NCBI GenBank assembly: GCA_900404475.1 | Contig: OUQQ01000547.1 | Span: 5,433 to 16,381 of the forward strand | Direction: 5' to 3' | Length of the DNA: 10,949 nucleotides | Origin: Spongospora subterranea | Lineage: Eukaryota; Endomyxa; Phytomyxea; Plasmodiophorida; Plasmodiophoridae | In this document: in pieces, positions 1 through 6,690 of the stretch | Layout: each line of letters opens with the position of its first letter | How positions within the stretch are numbered: the stretch's first letter is position 1 | Program-made: the position numbers and the translations under genes | Notes under the pieces: model-generated | Seen by the model: only the letters and a program-made list of their open reading frames with translations | Databases searched by the model: none | Told to the model about the DNA's origin: nothing

Positions 1-144
1 CAGTTTCTGCCAATAAGCTTACTTGGATTGAAACACGTGCCCTTTCACGCTGCAGAAAAACCGACAAACACTCGTATTGAATACCCCCGATCGAAATGTA
101 TTCTAATATAACCTCGCGTTTATCATTTTACAGTAGCAAAGCGT

Positions 145-178
145 ATGGAACTGCAAACGCAATGGAACTGCAAACGCA
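145..178. repeat. 2 x 17-base perfect tandem repeat
   Basis: The unit atggaactgcaaacgca occurs twice back to back (145-161 and 162-178) with no mismatch. It lies in non-coding sequence. A two-copy perfect unit of this kind usually reflects recent replication slippage. No function is evident. Confidence 0.9.
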
Positions 179-318
179 AAATCTCAAACTCCCGAAATTG
201 CTCAACTTTGACAGCATAATGTAATCTGATTTGATTCCGATATCAACCTTGTGTCAATTACCAAAACACAAAATATATTTTGGCGTGGAATGGGCGCTTT
301 TTAGTACTTAGGATCCTA

Positions 319-324
319 TTTATT
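319..324 (-). terminator. Polyadenylation signal candidate AATAAA
   Basis: The minus strand reads AATAAA nine bases after the TGA stop of the secreted-protein gene (stop 333-335). The hexamer matches the canonical eukaryotic poly(A) signal. Its closeness to the stop would imply a very short 3' UTR. In AT-rich sequence a chance match is possible. Confidence 0.4.
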
Positions 325-332
325 CAAAAATT

Positions 333-1730
333 TCATTGATCAAAACAAGTATTTGCCGAAGATTGAGGGACACTTTGCAGCATATGGTGGAACGCGTTAG
401 CAAAACTCTGTGTTATGGCAGGAAAATTGGGATGAGAATTGGGTTTGAATTCACCGGCTGGATATCGGGCAAGAACTGCAGTGGCTTGTTGGCTAACTTT
501 CACTGAGTCAAATGGGGATTCGAAGATAAGAATATCACCGAGCATGTTGATAATCACATGAAGGTGTTCAGGAAGAAGATCAAGCTCCACTGTTGTCTGA
601 CGGATGGTCTCGAATATTTCAGAGAGCAGCGCCGACTCATCTGAAGGAAGTCGGGGAGCATGGCGGTTCAGTTGGTCTCTCTGACTCAACAAGATGTTGG
701 AATCGCTGATTAGTTGACGAAGTCGGTCGGATAAGGCGGAAAACAACGGATTGGTGTCGCGAAATTCGGTTGGTATTAAATCTATATGAGGAAGATGATT
801 CAGATAGCCTTTGAGCTGATCGGTGACCAGAATCAGGTCTGTGTGGACACCCCCATCACAATTGGACGTCGCTACTCTGTCAAAGAGGGATTGTAAATCA
901 TGCTCATCGATGTGATACCAGGCATCAATAACTTGACTGATGATATACAGACAGGATTGCATGTTCAACAACATGGGCTTGATAAAATTGAATGCATGCT
1001 TTGTCAGTGAAGCTCGCAGGTCGGAACTGCAATTGTCAGGATCGTTTTGTGTCAGGAGTTTCCTTGACCATTGATTATACCAATCTTCTTTATCTGTATC
1101 AAATTCACGGTTGATGGCTTCATCATTTTGTGCAGTATCTTCAACACATTGGGCAGACAGAACACGTTCATACGCGACAACCTGATCCTGTTCCAGGCTG
1201 CCACGTATATCCTTAAGAAAAAATCTGGCATCCTCTATCGTGTCCAATTGGATAATTGCATCTGAATAATCTAAAGTGGAATCCTGTTCAAGGTCGCATT
1301 GGTCGATTATAGCCGGTTGAGAATGTATGTCATCCGGTTCATCCTGATGTTCGATAATATCAAAATCAAAGTATTGGATATCCTCTTCCTGATGGGCTGG
1401 GTTGAGGTTATCTTGAGGAAGTTGGATATGCTGTTGATGTTCAGGTTGCTCGAAATCACGAGGTTGTTGTTGAAGCCATTCCATGTCGTCCAGTTGCAGT
1501 TGGACAAATTGAGGGATGTCGCCGAATTCTTGGTCGAATTGTGGTTGGTCGAGATGGGATTCTTCTTGATCAGGGCAGACAAATTGAGGGATGTCGCCGA
1601 ATTCTTGGTCGAATTGTGGTTGGTCGAGTTGGGATTCTTCTTGATCAGCGCAAAAAAAATCTCCAAAATCCTTAGTCCGCATTGCAAAACACGGGCCCAT
1701 AAGCGCCATGACAATCACCAGAATCGACAT
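333..1730 (-). CDS. Secreted Asp/Gln-rich protein with tandem repeat (465 aa), family not recognised
   Basis: The single open frame of 465 codons has an N-terminus like a cleavable signal peptide: a short hydrophobic stretch, ILVIVMALMGPCFA, ending near residue 16. An in-frame TGA two codons upstream (1734-1736) makes the ATG at 1728-1730 the first possible start unless an upstream exon exists. Two 25-residue repeats (residues 27-51 and 52-76, each starting C-x-D-Q-E-E-S) are followed by an acidic, Gln-rich low-complexity stretch to about residue 165. A probably helical, unremarkable C-terminal domain with scattered Cys residues follows to 465. I recognise no catalytic motif or known domain. 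The architecture resembles the lineage-specific secreted proteins expanded in host-associated zoosporic microbes, but that is inference. The frame is free of stops despite the surrounding transposon debris, which suggests a real, maintained gene. It has no obvious intron. Confidence 0.75.
   Translation of the reverse strand: MSILVIVMALMGPCFAMRTKDFGDFFCADQEESQLDQPQFDQEFGDIPQFVCPDQEESHLDQPQFDQEFGDIPQFVQLQLDDMEWLQQQPRDFEQPEHQQHIQLPQDNLNPAHQEEDIQYFDFDIIEHQDEPDDIHSQPAIIDQCDLEQDSTLDYSDAIIQLDTIEDARFFLKDIRGSLEQDQVVAYERVLSAQCVEDTAQNDEAINREFDTDKEDWYNQWSRKLLTQNDPDNCSSDLRASLTKHAFNFIKPMLLNMQSCLYIISQVIDAWYHIDEHDLQSLFDRVATSNCDGGVHTDLILVTDQLKGYLNHLPHIDLIPTEFRDTNPLFSALSDRLRQLISDSNILLSQRDQLNRHAPRLPSDESALLSEIFETIRQTTVELDLLPEHLHVIINMLGDILIFESPFDSVKVSQQATAVLARYPAGEFKPNSHPNFPAITQSFANAFHHMLQSVPQSSANTCFDQ
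1503..1652 (-). repeat. 2 x 75-base tandem duplication inside the secreted-protein gene
   Basis: Copies at 1503-1577 and 1578-1652 differ at two positions only (1554 versus 1629, and 1574 versus 1649). The unit is 25 codons, so the reading frame is kept. It encodes the paired repeats just after the signal peptide. Both differences change the amino acid (His/Gln and Pro/Ala); none is silent. Confidence 0.95.
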
Positions 1731-1920
1731 TGCTCACGTAAGACCAGGTTGAGTAAAATGGTCGTTCCGCGGATTCTCCGTCCGTCGACAATCCCTCGTT
1801 CGCAGTTTGTCCGCCGTTAGACCGACCAAGGGCCGATGAGGTGGAAATGTGTTGACAAGAATAAAAACTGTTGGCCGAACTGTGATTGTGTGAAATATGG
1901 AATATTCCTAACATGTAACA
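1731..1920 (-). other. Upstream region of the secreted gene; possible LTR of a decayed gypsy element
   Basis: No convincing gene lies here. On the minus strand the segment begins at 1920 with TGTTACATG, directly after a purine-rich stretch (1921-1933). This is how a polypurine tract meets the TG of a 3' LTR. If so, roughly 190 bases of LTR could form the promoter or 5' leader of the secreted-protein gene. No second LTR copy is present to confirm it, the inner LTR end (CA) is not identified, and no clear TATA box is seen. Confidence 0.3.
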
Positions 1921-1933
1921 TCATCTCCTCATT
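1921..1933 (-). other. Polypurine tract candidate
   Basis: The minus strand reads AATGAGGAGATGA immediately before TGTTAC. A 13-base run with mostly purines next to a TG dinucleotide is typical of the plus-strand priming site of LTR retrotransposons. It follows the chromodomain-like remnant in the order expected for a gypsy 3' end. Confidence 0.35.
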
Positions 1934-2160
1934 AAGGACGGGCCTGACTTGAGGGGATACCTGGTCCCGGAATTTCTGAATCGCCACCTGCAATGCTGGC
2001 GCTTGTGCCGAGAGTTGGTGCTAGCGCTCCGATGGCGGGTGGTTCTCCCAATCGAGATAATCCTGGAGTTGGCTGCGGTACCATCGAGAGCCGAGGACAG
2101 CTTGGAGGATTAAGAATGATCAGATTCGAGGATCACTTGGAGGAGGTGACGGTTCAATAT
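1934..2160 (-). pseudogene. Decayed gypsy chromodomain-like 3' end
   Basis: One minus-strand frame gives SRWYRSQLQDYLDWENHPPS followed by E-R, a stop in place of the usual Thr, and H-Q. This resembles the core of gypsy C-terminal chromodomains (S-R-x-x-R-x-x-L-Q-Y-L-V-x-W-x-x-x-P-P-x-E-R-T-W). A Pro-rich stretch (E-P-S-P-P-P) precedes it, as in the linker between integrase and chromodomain, and there are at least two in-frame stops. The call rests on a short pattern in degraded sequence, so it is moderate at best. It is a different lineage from the chromovirus at 3120-5645. Confidence 0.45.
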
Positions 2161-2416
2161 ACGGTGACAGCAGCCGTGTGAAAGGCATTGTGGAGCTTGG
2201 ACGTGGTAGGCAATGATAAACACTACTTACTGTAGATACACACTGAGAACCCATTATTGCTACTCCGTATAACCTTCAGAGCGTGAAAGGGCCAGATGAC
2301 ATCGGTCTGAAACTATACACAAACTCTCCAAGGTTTACTTCCAAAATGCTCAGGCTGCAATACGCCAATAATTCGAGGTGTCCGGAGAGTATTGCTGACT
2401 CGGATTACCAATATAC
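2159..2416. repeat. Copy 1 of a 258-base duplication ending at the single-N gap
   Basis: This is identical to 2418-2675 except for T at 2405 versus C at 2664. It ends exactly at the N at 2417, and the second copy begins on the next base. That arrangement is typical of two overlapping contig ends scaffolded without merging. On the minus strand faint integrase-tail resemblance (K-L-H-N-A-F-H-T) can be seen, which would join it to the chromodomain-like remnant to the left. Confidence 0.9.
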
Positions 2417-2417
2417 N
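2417..2417. other. Single-N assembly gap
   Basis: One undetermined base separates the two near-identical 258-base copies. A gap of length one is a scaffolding placeholder rather than a measured distance. Confidence 0.95.
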
Positions 2418-2675
2418 ATACGGTGACAGCAGCCGTGTGAAAGGCATTGTGGAGCTTGGACGTGGTAGGCAATGATAAACACTACTTACTGTAGATACAC
2501 ACTGAGAACCCATTATTGCTACTCCGTATAACCTTCAGAGCGTGAAAGGGCCAGATGACATCGGTCTGAAACTATACACAAACTCTCCAAGGTTTACTTC
2601 CAAAATGCTCAGGCTGCAATACGCCAATAATTCGAGGTGTCCGGAGAGTATTGCTGACTCGGACTACCAATATAC
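2418..2675. repeat. Copy 2 of the 258-base duplication
   Basis: This is the second copy of 2159-2416, with one substitution in 258 bases. It contains no intact gene. The single difference is what one would expect of two haplotypes or a sequencing error. Confidence 0.9.
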
Positions 2676-3119
2676 AACGCCCTCAAAAGCAAACAGTTTC
2701 CTTCCATTGCAACGAAGAATGTATCAACTCAATTAGATCTAAAGAACATCGAACGACAGCATTGAGGCAAATAAATCAAATACAACCAAACACTGGCTGT
2801 GACAGCGCATCTTTAAACTTGATATTATTTGAATAGCATTCGGTTGCATCGTATTCGACATCTGTCTGATCCGTGTTGATATTCACGTTGTGATTTGCTT
2901 TGGAACATATCTTTTCCATGCTCTTGAACAACTTCAGAAATTTTATGTTTGTCGCAGTCAAATCGATTATGGTTGAAAATAACTCGTGTGTTTATTCCGC
3001 TCTCATAAACGGAGTAGCGATTATGATATTACTTCTAGTTTGCATCTGTAGTGCGTCGTGTGCACTATTTTTTTCAGCTGCCGACAGTCACTGTCATGAT
3101 CCAAGAATGATGGCCTTGT
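2676..3119. other. Intergenic stretch without a supported gene
   Basis: Only short open frames are present on either strand (about 60-75 codons), and none matches a family I recognise. The one noteworthy feature is a plus-strand ATG at 3021 opening a very hydrophobic, signal-peptide-like run that stops in the LTR. It is listed separately. Confidence 0.5.
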
Positions 3120-3124
3120 TGTAA
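3021..3124 (+). pseudogene. Possible truncated small secreted protein running into the LTR
   Basis: From the ATG at 3021 the frame encodes MILLLVCICSASCA and then about 20 further residues (D-S-H-C-H-D-P) before TAA at 3122-3124. The start resembles a signal peptide with a plausible cleavage after Ala. The stop is supplied by the LTR terminus, which begins at 3120. This may be a first exon cut off by the retrotransposon, or a chance hydrophobic frame. An upstream in-frame ATG exists at 2900. Confidence 0.2.
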
Positions 3125-3277
3125 CGATATGGGACTTGACTTAACTGGTAACAATATCGGACTTTCTGACCCAATTGGTTTATCGCAGTTATCGATCACG
3201 CATCGCTTGTCTTGCCGATTCATAACGGAATAAACCAACTATATTGTTACAGTTAAGTCAAGGCCTATATCGTTACA
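3120..3277 (-). repeat. 158-base 3' LTR with TIR-like ends
   Basis: It starts TGTAACGATAT and ends ATATCGTTACA, giving the TG..CA of an LTR, and lies just beyond the chromodomain stop of the minus-strand element. Unusually, about 38 bases at each end are inverted copies with three substitutions and one indel. Inside them the 10-mer GTAACRATAT occurs twice at each end in mirror orientation (3121, 3148; inverted at 3241, 3267). It may instead be a MITE inserted at the element's end. No matching second LTR is in the window. Confidence 0.6.
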
Positions 3278-3291
3278 GTCTGCTCCGGTTA

Positions 3292-3612
3292 AGATCACTT
3301 TCGGTGCCGGGATGTCGTGCTATTGATGACGGGTCCCGGCTTCTCGGGTTTATCGCGGTGGAAATTGTTGATAAGACTTTGAATCTCGTTGCGGAATGTG
3401 CCTGTGTCAGCGACATTCAGGTTCTGTTCTGGCTCCCACGTCGGATCCACCTCGCTGTAACCCTTCCAATGGATTAAATACTTCAGACGGCGGTTTTTGC
3501 GTCGTGAGTTGATGATGGTTTCTACCTCGAAGAGTGGTAAACCTTCATCGTGGAGACAAATGACAGGCGGGTTCGGTTGTCGGCGGCCTGGAATATTGCT
3601 ATTGATAGGGTT
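3292..3612 (-). pseudogene. Chromodomain of the chromovirus integrase
   Basis: Chromodomains bind methylated histone tails and steer chromovirus integration. The frame gives L-F-E-V-E-T-I-I-N-S-R-R and then YLIHWKGYSEVDPTWEPEQN, a textbook chromodomain core at about 3531-3418. The three aromatic-cage positions (Phe in F-E-V-E, Trp and Tyr in H-W-K-G-Y) are all present. An integrase-side Pro-rich linker (N-I-P-G-R-R-Q-P-N-P-P) precedes it. It is joined to the integrase tail by a frameshift near 3600. The stop at 3292-3294 is followed by a short purine-leaning stretch and the LTR. Confidence 0.85.
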
Positions 3613-4034
3613 CCAGTAATGAGGTGTGAAAAACTGGATGAATTCGGACGTTAGAAGGCAGTTCAAGTTCGAAGGCTACCAGGTTAATCTGTCGAACTAC
3701 AGTAAAGGGTACGAGTCGTTTTTCAGCGAGTTTGTCACAGCATTCTTCTTGATTTGGTAGAATCGCGAAGTACCCACACTTGATCTCCTGGCTCATATGT
3801 GGGACCATCTCGGCGCAGGCGATCGGCGTTTTTCTTCATTAATGTAGGGCTCTGCTGTAGTTTCTTCTTGAGGTAGTCGTGTATGGCTTTTAGTTCGTCG
3901 AGGTGATTGTTGACGCTCGGGTTTTCTTGCTGCTCTTTGATGATGTAGACCCGGGGGTGAAATCCGTAATTGGCAAAGAATGGTGACGTGTTGGTCGATG
4001 AGTGGTGAGCATTATTATATGCGAACTCTGCCAT
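3599..4034 (-). pseudogene. Integrase C-terminal part (GPF/Y module), frameshifted
   Basis: Two overlapping frames together cover the gypsy integrase tail. The first opens M-A-E-F-A-Y-N-N-A-H-H-S-S-T, the conserved block after the catalytic core, and ends after G-D-Q-V-W-V-L-R. A frameshift near 3740 switches to [12 protein letters not shown] and ends [14 protein letters not shown]. The Gly of the GPF/Y signature is Val here. A further frameshift near 3600 leads into the chromodomain. Confidence 0.85.
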
Positions 4035-4580
4035 AGGTAATAGGTTGCATCAATCGTTCTGCGTCATGTTCATAAAGCATGGTTTACGCGCTCTGTTGCC
4101 CGTCGGTTTCTGGGTGTCGAGCTGATGATAGTTTACGCTCGATCCGGAGTTGTTTCAAGAGTAATTTCCAGAAGTTGGCGATGAATTGCGGTCCACGATC
4201 CGATACAATTTCGTCAGGTAATCCATGCAACCGAGTAATGTTTGTTAATACACAAGCTTGCTAAATCTTCACTGGTACAGATTTCATTGCAGGTAATGAA
4301 ATGTGATATCTTCTTGAATCGATCGACCACTACCAGGATGGAATCATGACCTCCTATGAAGTCCATAGAGATCGACGATTAAGGTGCTGATGGGATCGGT
4401 AAGGCTGTAACAGGCCTGCTGGCTTACCTCGAGGTACTTTACTTCTGCAGCACGTTTCGATGGATGTGACAAATTGGCGTACCGATTGAGACAAATTTGG
4501 CCACCAGAAGTCTCGTCTGATCAATTGATATGTTTTGATATGCCGAAATGTTCCGCCAGTGGCGAATCATGCCTTTTTTC
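4035..4580 (-). pseudogene. Integrase zinc-binding region and DD35E core, multiply broken
   Basis: Integrase inserts retrotransposon cDNA into the host genome. The minus strand shows H-D-S-P-L-A-E-H-F-G-I (part of the HHCC region), R-R-D-F-W-W-P-N-L, G-K-P-A-G-L-L-Q-P, S-M-D-F-I-G-G with the first Asp (4361-4363), V-S-D-R-G-P-Q-F with the second Asp (4198-4200) and, one frame over, T-E-R-V-N with the Glu (4091-4093). Counting bases from the second Asp to the Glu gives 35 residues once one lost base is allowed for. Lesions: frameshifts near 4405, 4250, 4095 and 4040, and a TAA at 4379-4381 where Trp is usual. Confidence 0.85.
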
Positions 4581-4769
4581 GAACACATCCGCGTAGTCCT
4601 GTAATTCAGTTGGAAGGGAGTTTACTGACGTCTGGGGTTTAACTAGTGTTGACGAGTTGATCTGGGTGTTCGTTAGCAATAAGGAGGGTTTCGAAAAGCT
4701 TGATGGCACGAGTTCTTCACAATCGCCAATTTGAACTGGGGCCTTTTGCCAATCCAAACGTGCGTTGTG
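4521..4769 (-). pseudogene. Protease-RT linker fused to integrase N-terminus
   Basis: The frame is continuous with the protease except for a TGA at 4770-4772. It starts H-N-A-R-L-D-W, the conserved block after the protease I-L-G-x-D-W, and continues to L-P-T-E-L-Q-D-Y-A-D-V-F-E-K, the segment that normally precedes reverse transcriptase. It then goes directly to the integrase H-D-S-P-L-A-E-H-F-G-I. All of RT and RNase H is missing between Lys and His with the frame kept, so the junction is near 4575. Confidence 0.8.
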
Positions 4770-5195
4770 TCATGCGAACCAGTCAAACCCTAAGATGATA
4801 TTATGCGAGATTTGGCAAACCAAATAGAACTCAACAGAACATCTGTGATCGCCAATTCGAAATGAAACGGGTACCGTGCAATGATATGTCGTTGTTGTCG
4901 TGATTCCGTCAAACGCTGTGGCTTTGACGGGGTGATTACTCGATCTCCAGGGTATCGAATGTTGACGGGCGAATGAAAAGCTCATGAAGCACAATCCAGC
5001 TCCAGTATCGATCAGAACCTCCTGAGGAATGATGGAGCCTGCAACTATGAACTCGCATGATACCAGATAAATAGTAGGATACTGGGAACTGGTTGCATTG
5101 TTTACTGTTGTATTACGAATAAGGTGGACCGTTCGTCTGGATGCCAGTTGCGCGTCGAATTCCGATGTGCCGTGTGCGTCGGATGACATCGTCAA
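4770..5195 (-). pseudogene. Gypsy aspartic protease (retropepsin)
   Basis: Retropepsins cut the Gag-Pol polyprotein. The 141-residue frame carries the catalytic V-L-I-D-T-G-A-G at residues 60-66 and the C-terminal H-N-I-I-L-G-F-D-W block that closes gypsy proteases. The TGA at 4770-4772 interrupts a frame that otherwise runs on into the linker; CGA to TGA is a simple transition. No CCHC zinc knuckle is seen between gag and protease, so the nucleocapsid part was lost or never present. The methionine at 5195 is simply the first one in the frame and not a real start. Confidence 0.8.
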
Positions 5196-5645
5196 GTGAC
5201 GCGGACACCAATCCGGTCGCTTCTAACGTTGTCAGCATCACGTCAACCGCGTCTGGGAGTCCTTCTCGGTACTGTTCAATGAGCAAGGTTTCGAGCCATT
5301 CAGCGTCCCGGGCTAATGATCGAAACTCGTTGGTGTATGCGACCAGCGTGTCGAACCGGGCATGGCAAAGCTCCCGCAGGCCGCGGCTTGCATTTTTTTT
5401 CGTAATGGGTCGTCGAACGCGCTTCGAAGACCTGCGACTAATTAATGCTCAGACAATGGATTCTTTGGGTTGCGCCTGAACTGATATGTAGCCAAAGATA
5501 ACGCATCTCCACGTAACAATGAGTAATATAGGGCCACCTTTGTCTTATCGGACGAGAATCTTGACTGGCGGATGCTTAAGTAAGTAGTCATTTGACAGAG
5601 CCAATTAGGTACACCGTCAACCGTATTTAGTGTGAGTGGACAAAT
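5196..5645 (-). pseudogene. Gag (capsid) remnant of the chromovirus
   Basis: Gag forms the particle of the retrotransposon. The frame reads D-G-V-P-N-W-L-C-Q-M-T-T-Y-L and then K-V-A-L-Y-Y-S-L-L-R-G-D-A-L, the N-terminal pattern of Retrotrans_gag. It hits TAA at 5442-5444, then continues L-R-S-A-F-D-D-P. A frameshift near an eight-A run (minus strand, about 5395) leads into F-D-T-L-V-A-Y-T-N-E-F-R-S-L-A and E-Q-Y-R-E-G-L-P, the rest of the capsid pattern. Upstream residues (right of 5645) do not look like gag, so the 5' end is lost. Confidence 0.7.
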
Positions 5646-5818
5646 AGTGTTAGTTAACAAATAGTGTGACTCACACAAATTCCTGTGAGCTGTCTGAACT
5701 TCCAAACCCTGACTCCGTGAGAATGTGACAAAAAAAATCCAATAATTGAAAATTTTGAAATATAAATATTGGCACTTTTGAATTCTTGACATATTTACCT
5801 TTTGTGCCAACAAGGGCC
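5646..5818 (+). promoter_or_regulatory. Upstream region of the OTU gene with TATA box
   Basis: This AT-rich stretch lies between the gag remnant and the OTU start codon. It contains TATAAATA at 5761-5768, about 50 bases before the ATG at 5819, and a CCAATA at about 5739. A 13-base palindrome GTGTGACTCACAC lies at 5664-5676. The left end of the OTU/transposase element should lie in or near here, but I could not find an inverted copy of its right end. Confidence 0.4.
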
Positions 5819-6508
5819 ATGGTTTGTTCGTACGGGCTTGAGGATCGCGCGGACACTCTCAGGTCAGCTGACAAGCAGTGTAGGCTTGTTGATAGGAGCT
5901 TGCCCGTTTGTGATTTCGTGATTTTGAATATGTCTGAAACCTATACGGTATCATATATGTGTGGCGATGTCTATACGAATAATATGGAGTTCATTGACGT
6001 GCCAGGCGACGGTAAATGTTTTTTTCATGCTCTCACACGTGACTCAGCAGTCTCTTTTGTCACCGGGCATGAGGTCAAAAGTCACATTATCCGTACTCTG
6101 ATGGACGAGCAGGCGAGGTATTCCCGGCTGATTGAACGATATGCAAATTGTAGCGTCGATGCGTATGTGAAAAGTGTCTCCCCACCTGGCCACTATGCTG
6201 TTGAGACGATGCAACTTGTTGCCGTTGCCGTTCTTCGATTGGATATCATAGAATTTAACTCAATAGGGGAGATGAAACGGTCCCTGTTTTTACTGGTTGA
6301 TTCCAACCAACCCGAGATCTTCAAACTCTCTATGGGTTTTGAAAATTGGGCGCAAGTTGCCATATTACACCACGAATTTGGACGTCCGGCCCCGTTCGAA
6401 TTTCCGACGCAGCAGCAAAAACAAGAGTACATTCGTACTTTGAATTCTGCGTCTTGGACATTATGGATATCTTCACCCCCTGAATCCGTTGAAGTTCCCA
6501 CTATTTAA
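5819..6508 (+). CDS. OTU-type cysteine protease
   Basis: OTU proteins are papain-fold cysteine proteases, often deubiquitinases, and recur in viruses and transposons. The catalytic block is F-I-D-V-P-G-D-G-K-C-F-F-H-A-L (Asp and Cys about 30 codons after the second in-frame ATG, at 5930). The middle G-H-Y-A-V-E-T-M-Q-L-V-A-V-A-V-L-R-L-D-I-I matches the OTU block before the strand leading to the catalytic His. The His is probably one of the pair in V-A-I-L-H-H-E-F-G. I chose the ATG at 5819 (229 codons) because its context, GGGCCATGG, fits a strong eukaryotic start; 5930 and 5984 are alternatives. The stop at 6506-6508 is followed at 165 bases by the transposase frame. A +1 frame continues past the stop to 6575, so the true 3' end may be spliced or frameshifted. 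Confident of the fold, less so of the gene limits. Confidence 0.75.
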   Translation: MVCSYGLEDRADTLRSADKQCRLVDRSLPVCDFVILNMSETYTVSYMCGDVYTNNMEFIDVPGDGKCFFHALTRDSAVSFVTGHEVKSHIIRTLMDEQARYSRLIERYANCSVDAYVKSVSPPGHYAVETMQLVAVAVLRLDIIEFNSIGEMKRSLFLLVDSNQPEIFKLSMGFENWAQVAILHHEFGRPAPFEFPTQQQKQEYIRTLNSASWTLWISSPPESVEVPTI

Positions 6509-6690
6509 CCGCAGCGATTCTGGATCCGATTTTGCCCCAGTTGTACATATCCGTGCCAAAAAGAAAACAACATAATATGTAAGATGATATTTCCATTTTT
6601 CGGCACTTGTTTACGCAACGTGTTTCAGATTGAAGTTATCCGTATACTCCTCATCTCCGATCGTGGCTGCTTTTGCTCGAGGGGCAACAG
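6509..6690 (+). other. Unresolved junction between OTU and transposase frames
   Basis: No frame crosses this segment intact. It contains a good candidate intron (6579-6628), and a CAG at 6688-6690 that would join in phase 0 to the transposase frame (S-K-V-I-E-W). A TGA at 6631-6633 closes the transposase frame on the left, and the first ATG in that frame is only at 6850. The real transposase N-terminus must therefore come from a spliced exon here or from the OTU gene itself. I cannot decide which. Confidence 0.4.
6579..6628 (+). other. Candidate intron, 50 bases
   Basis: It starts GTAAGA and ends TTTCAG, both close to consensus, and its 50-base length matches the other introns of this locus (51-53 bases). 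Splicing it does not by itself connect the OTU and transposase frames, because a TGA follows at 6631. It may belong to an alternative or decayed exon structure. Confidence 0.4.

Larger units (their letters stand above)
1..332. other. Non-coding flank downstream of the secreted-protein gene
   Basis: No credible coding region is visible on either strand. The stretch is AT-leaning and lies 3' of the minus-strand secreted-protein gene. It holds a 17-base tandem repeat (145-178) and, next to the gene, a polyadenylation-like AATAAA on the minus strand (319-324). I see nothing else I can support. Confidence 0.5.
3120..5645 (-). mobile_element. Decayed Ty3/gypsy chromovirus lacking RT and RNase H
   Basis: Reading right to left on the minus strand the order is gag (about 5640-5195), aspartic protease (5195-4770), a short linker, integrase (about 4575-3599), chromodomain (about 3612-3292) and a 158-base 3' LTR (3120-3277). 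This is the gypsy order, and the C-terminal chromodomain defines a chromovirus. There is no RT or RNase H: the linker runs straight into the integrase zinc-binding region. At least seven frameshifts and three in-frame stops are visible, so the copy is dead. No 5' LTR or primer-binding site is recognisable on the right; gag similarity fades near 5640, just before the OTU gene promoter. Confidence 0.85.

Noticed and set aside
28..52. A 13-base inverted match between gccctttcacgct near position 40 and gcgtgaaagggc near 2282
   Set aside because: One 13-base match between arbitrary sites is expected by chance in a window of this size.
1299..1820. A 173-codon plus-strand open frame
   Set aside because: It lies antisense to the secreted-protein gene, repeats because of the 75-base duplication, and has no recognisable domain. 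The minus-strand frame has the signal peptide and is far longer.
4081..4264. Short plus-strand frame with several Cys residues
   Set aside because: It overlaps the integrase core antisense and shows no domain.
5630..5676. GTGTGAGT and ACTCACAC as a possible TIR of the OTU/transposase element
   Set aside because: The arms are only eight bases, lie 40 bases apart on the same side, and have no counterpart at the right end of the element.
6193..6501. Minus-strand frame of 102 codons
   Set aside because: It is antisense to the OTU protease, which carries the recognisable catalytic block.
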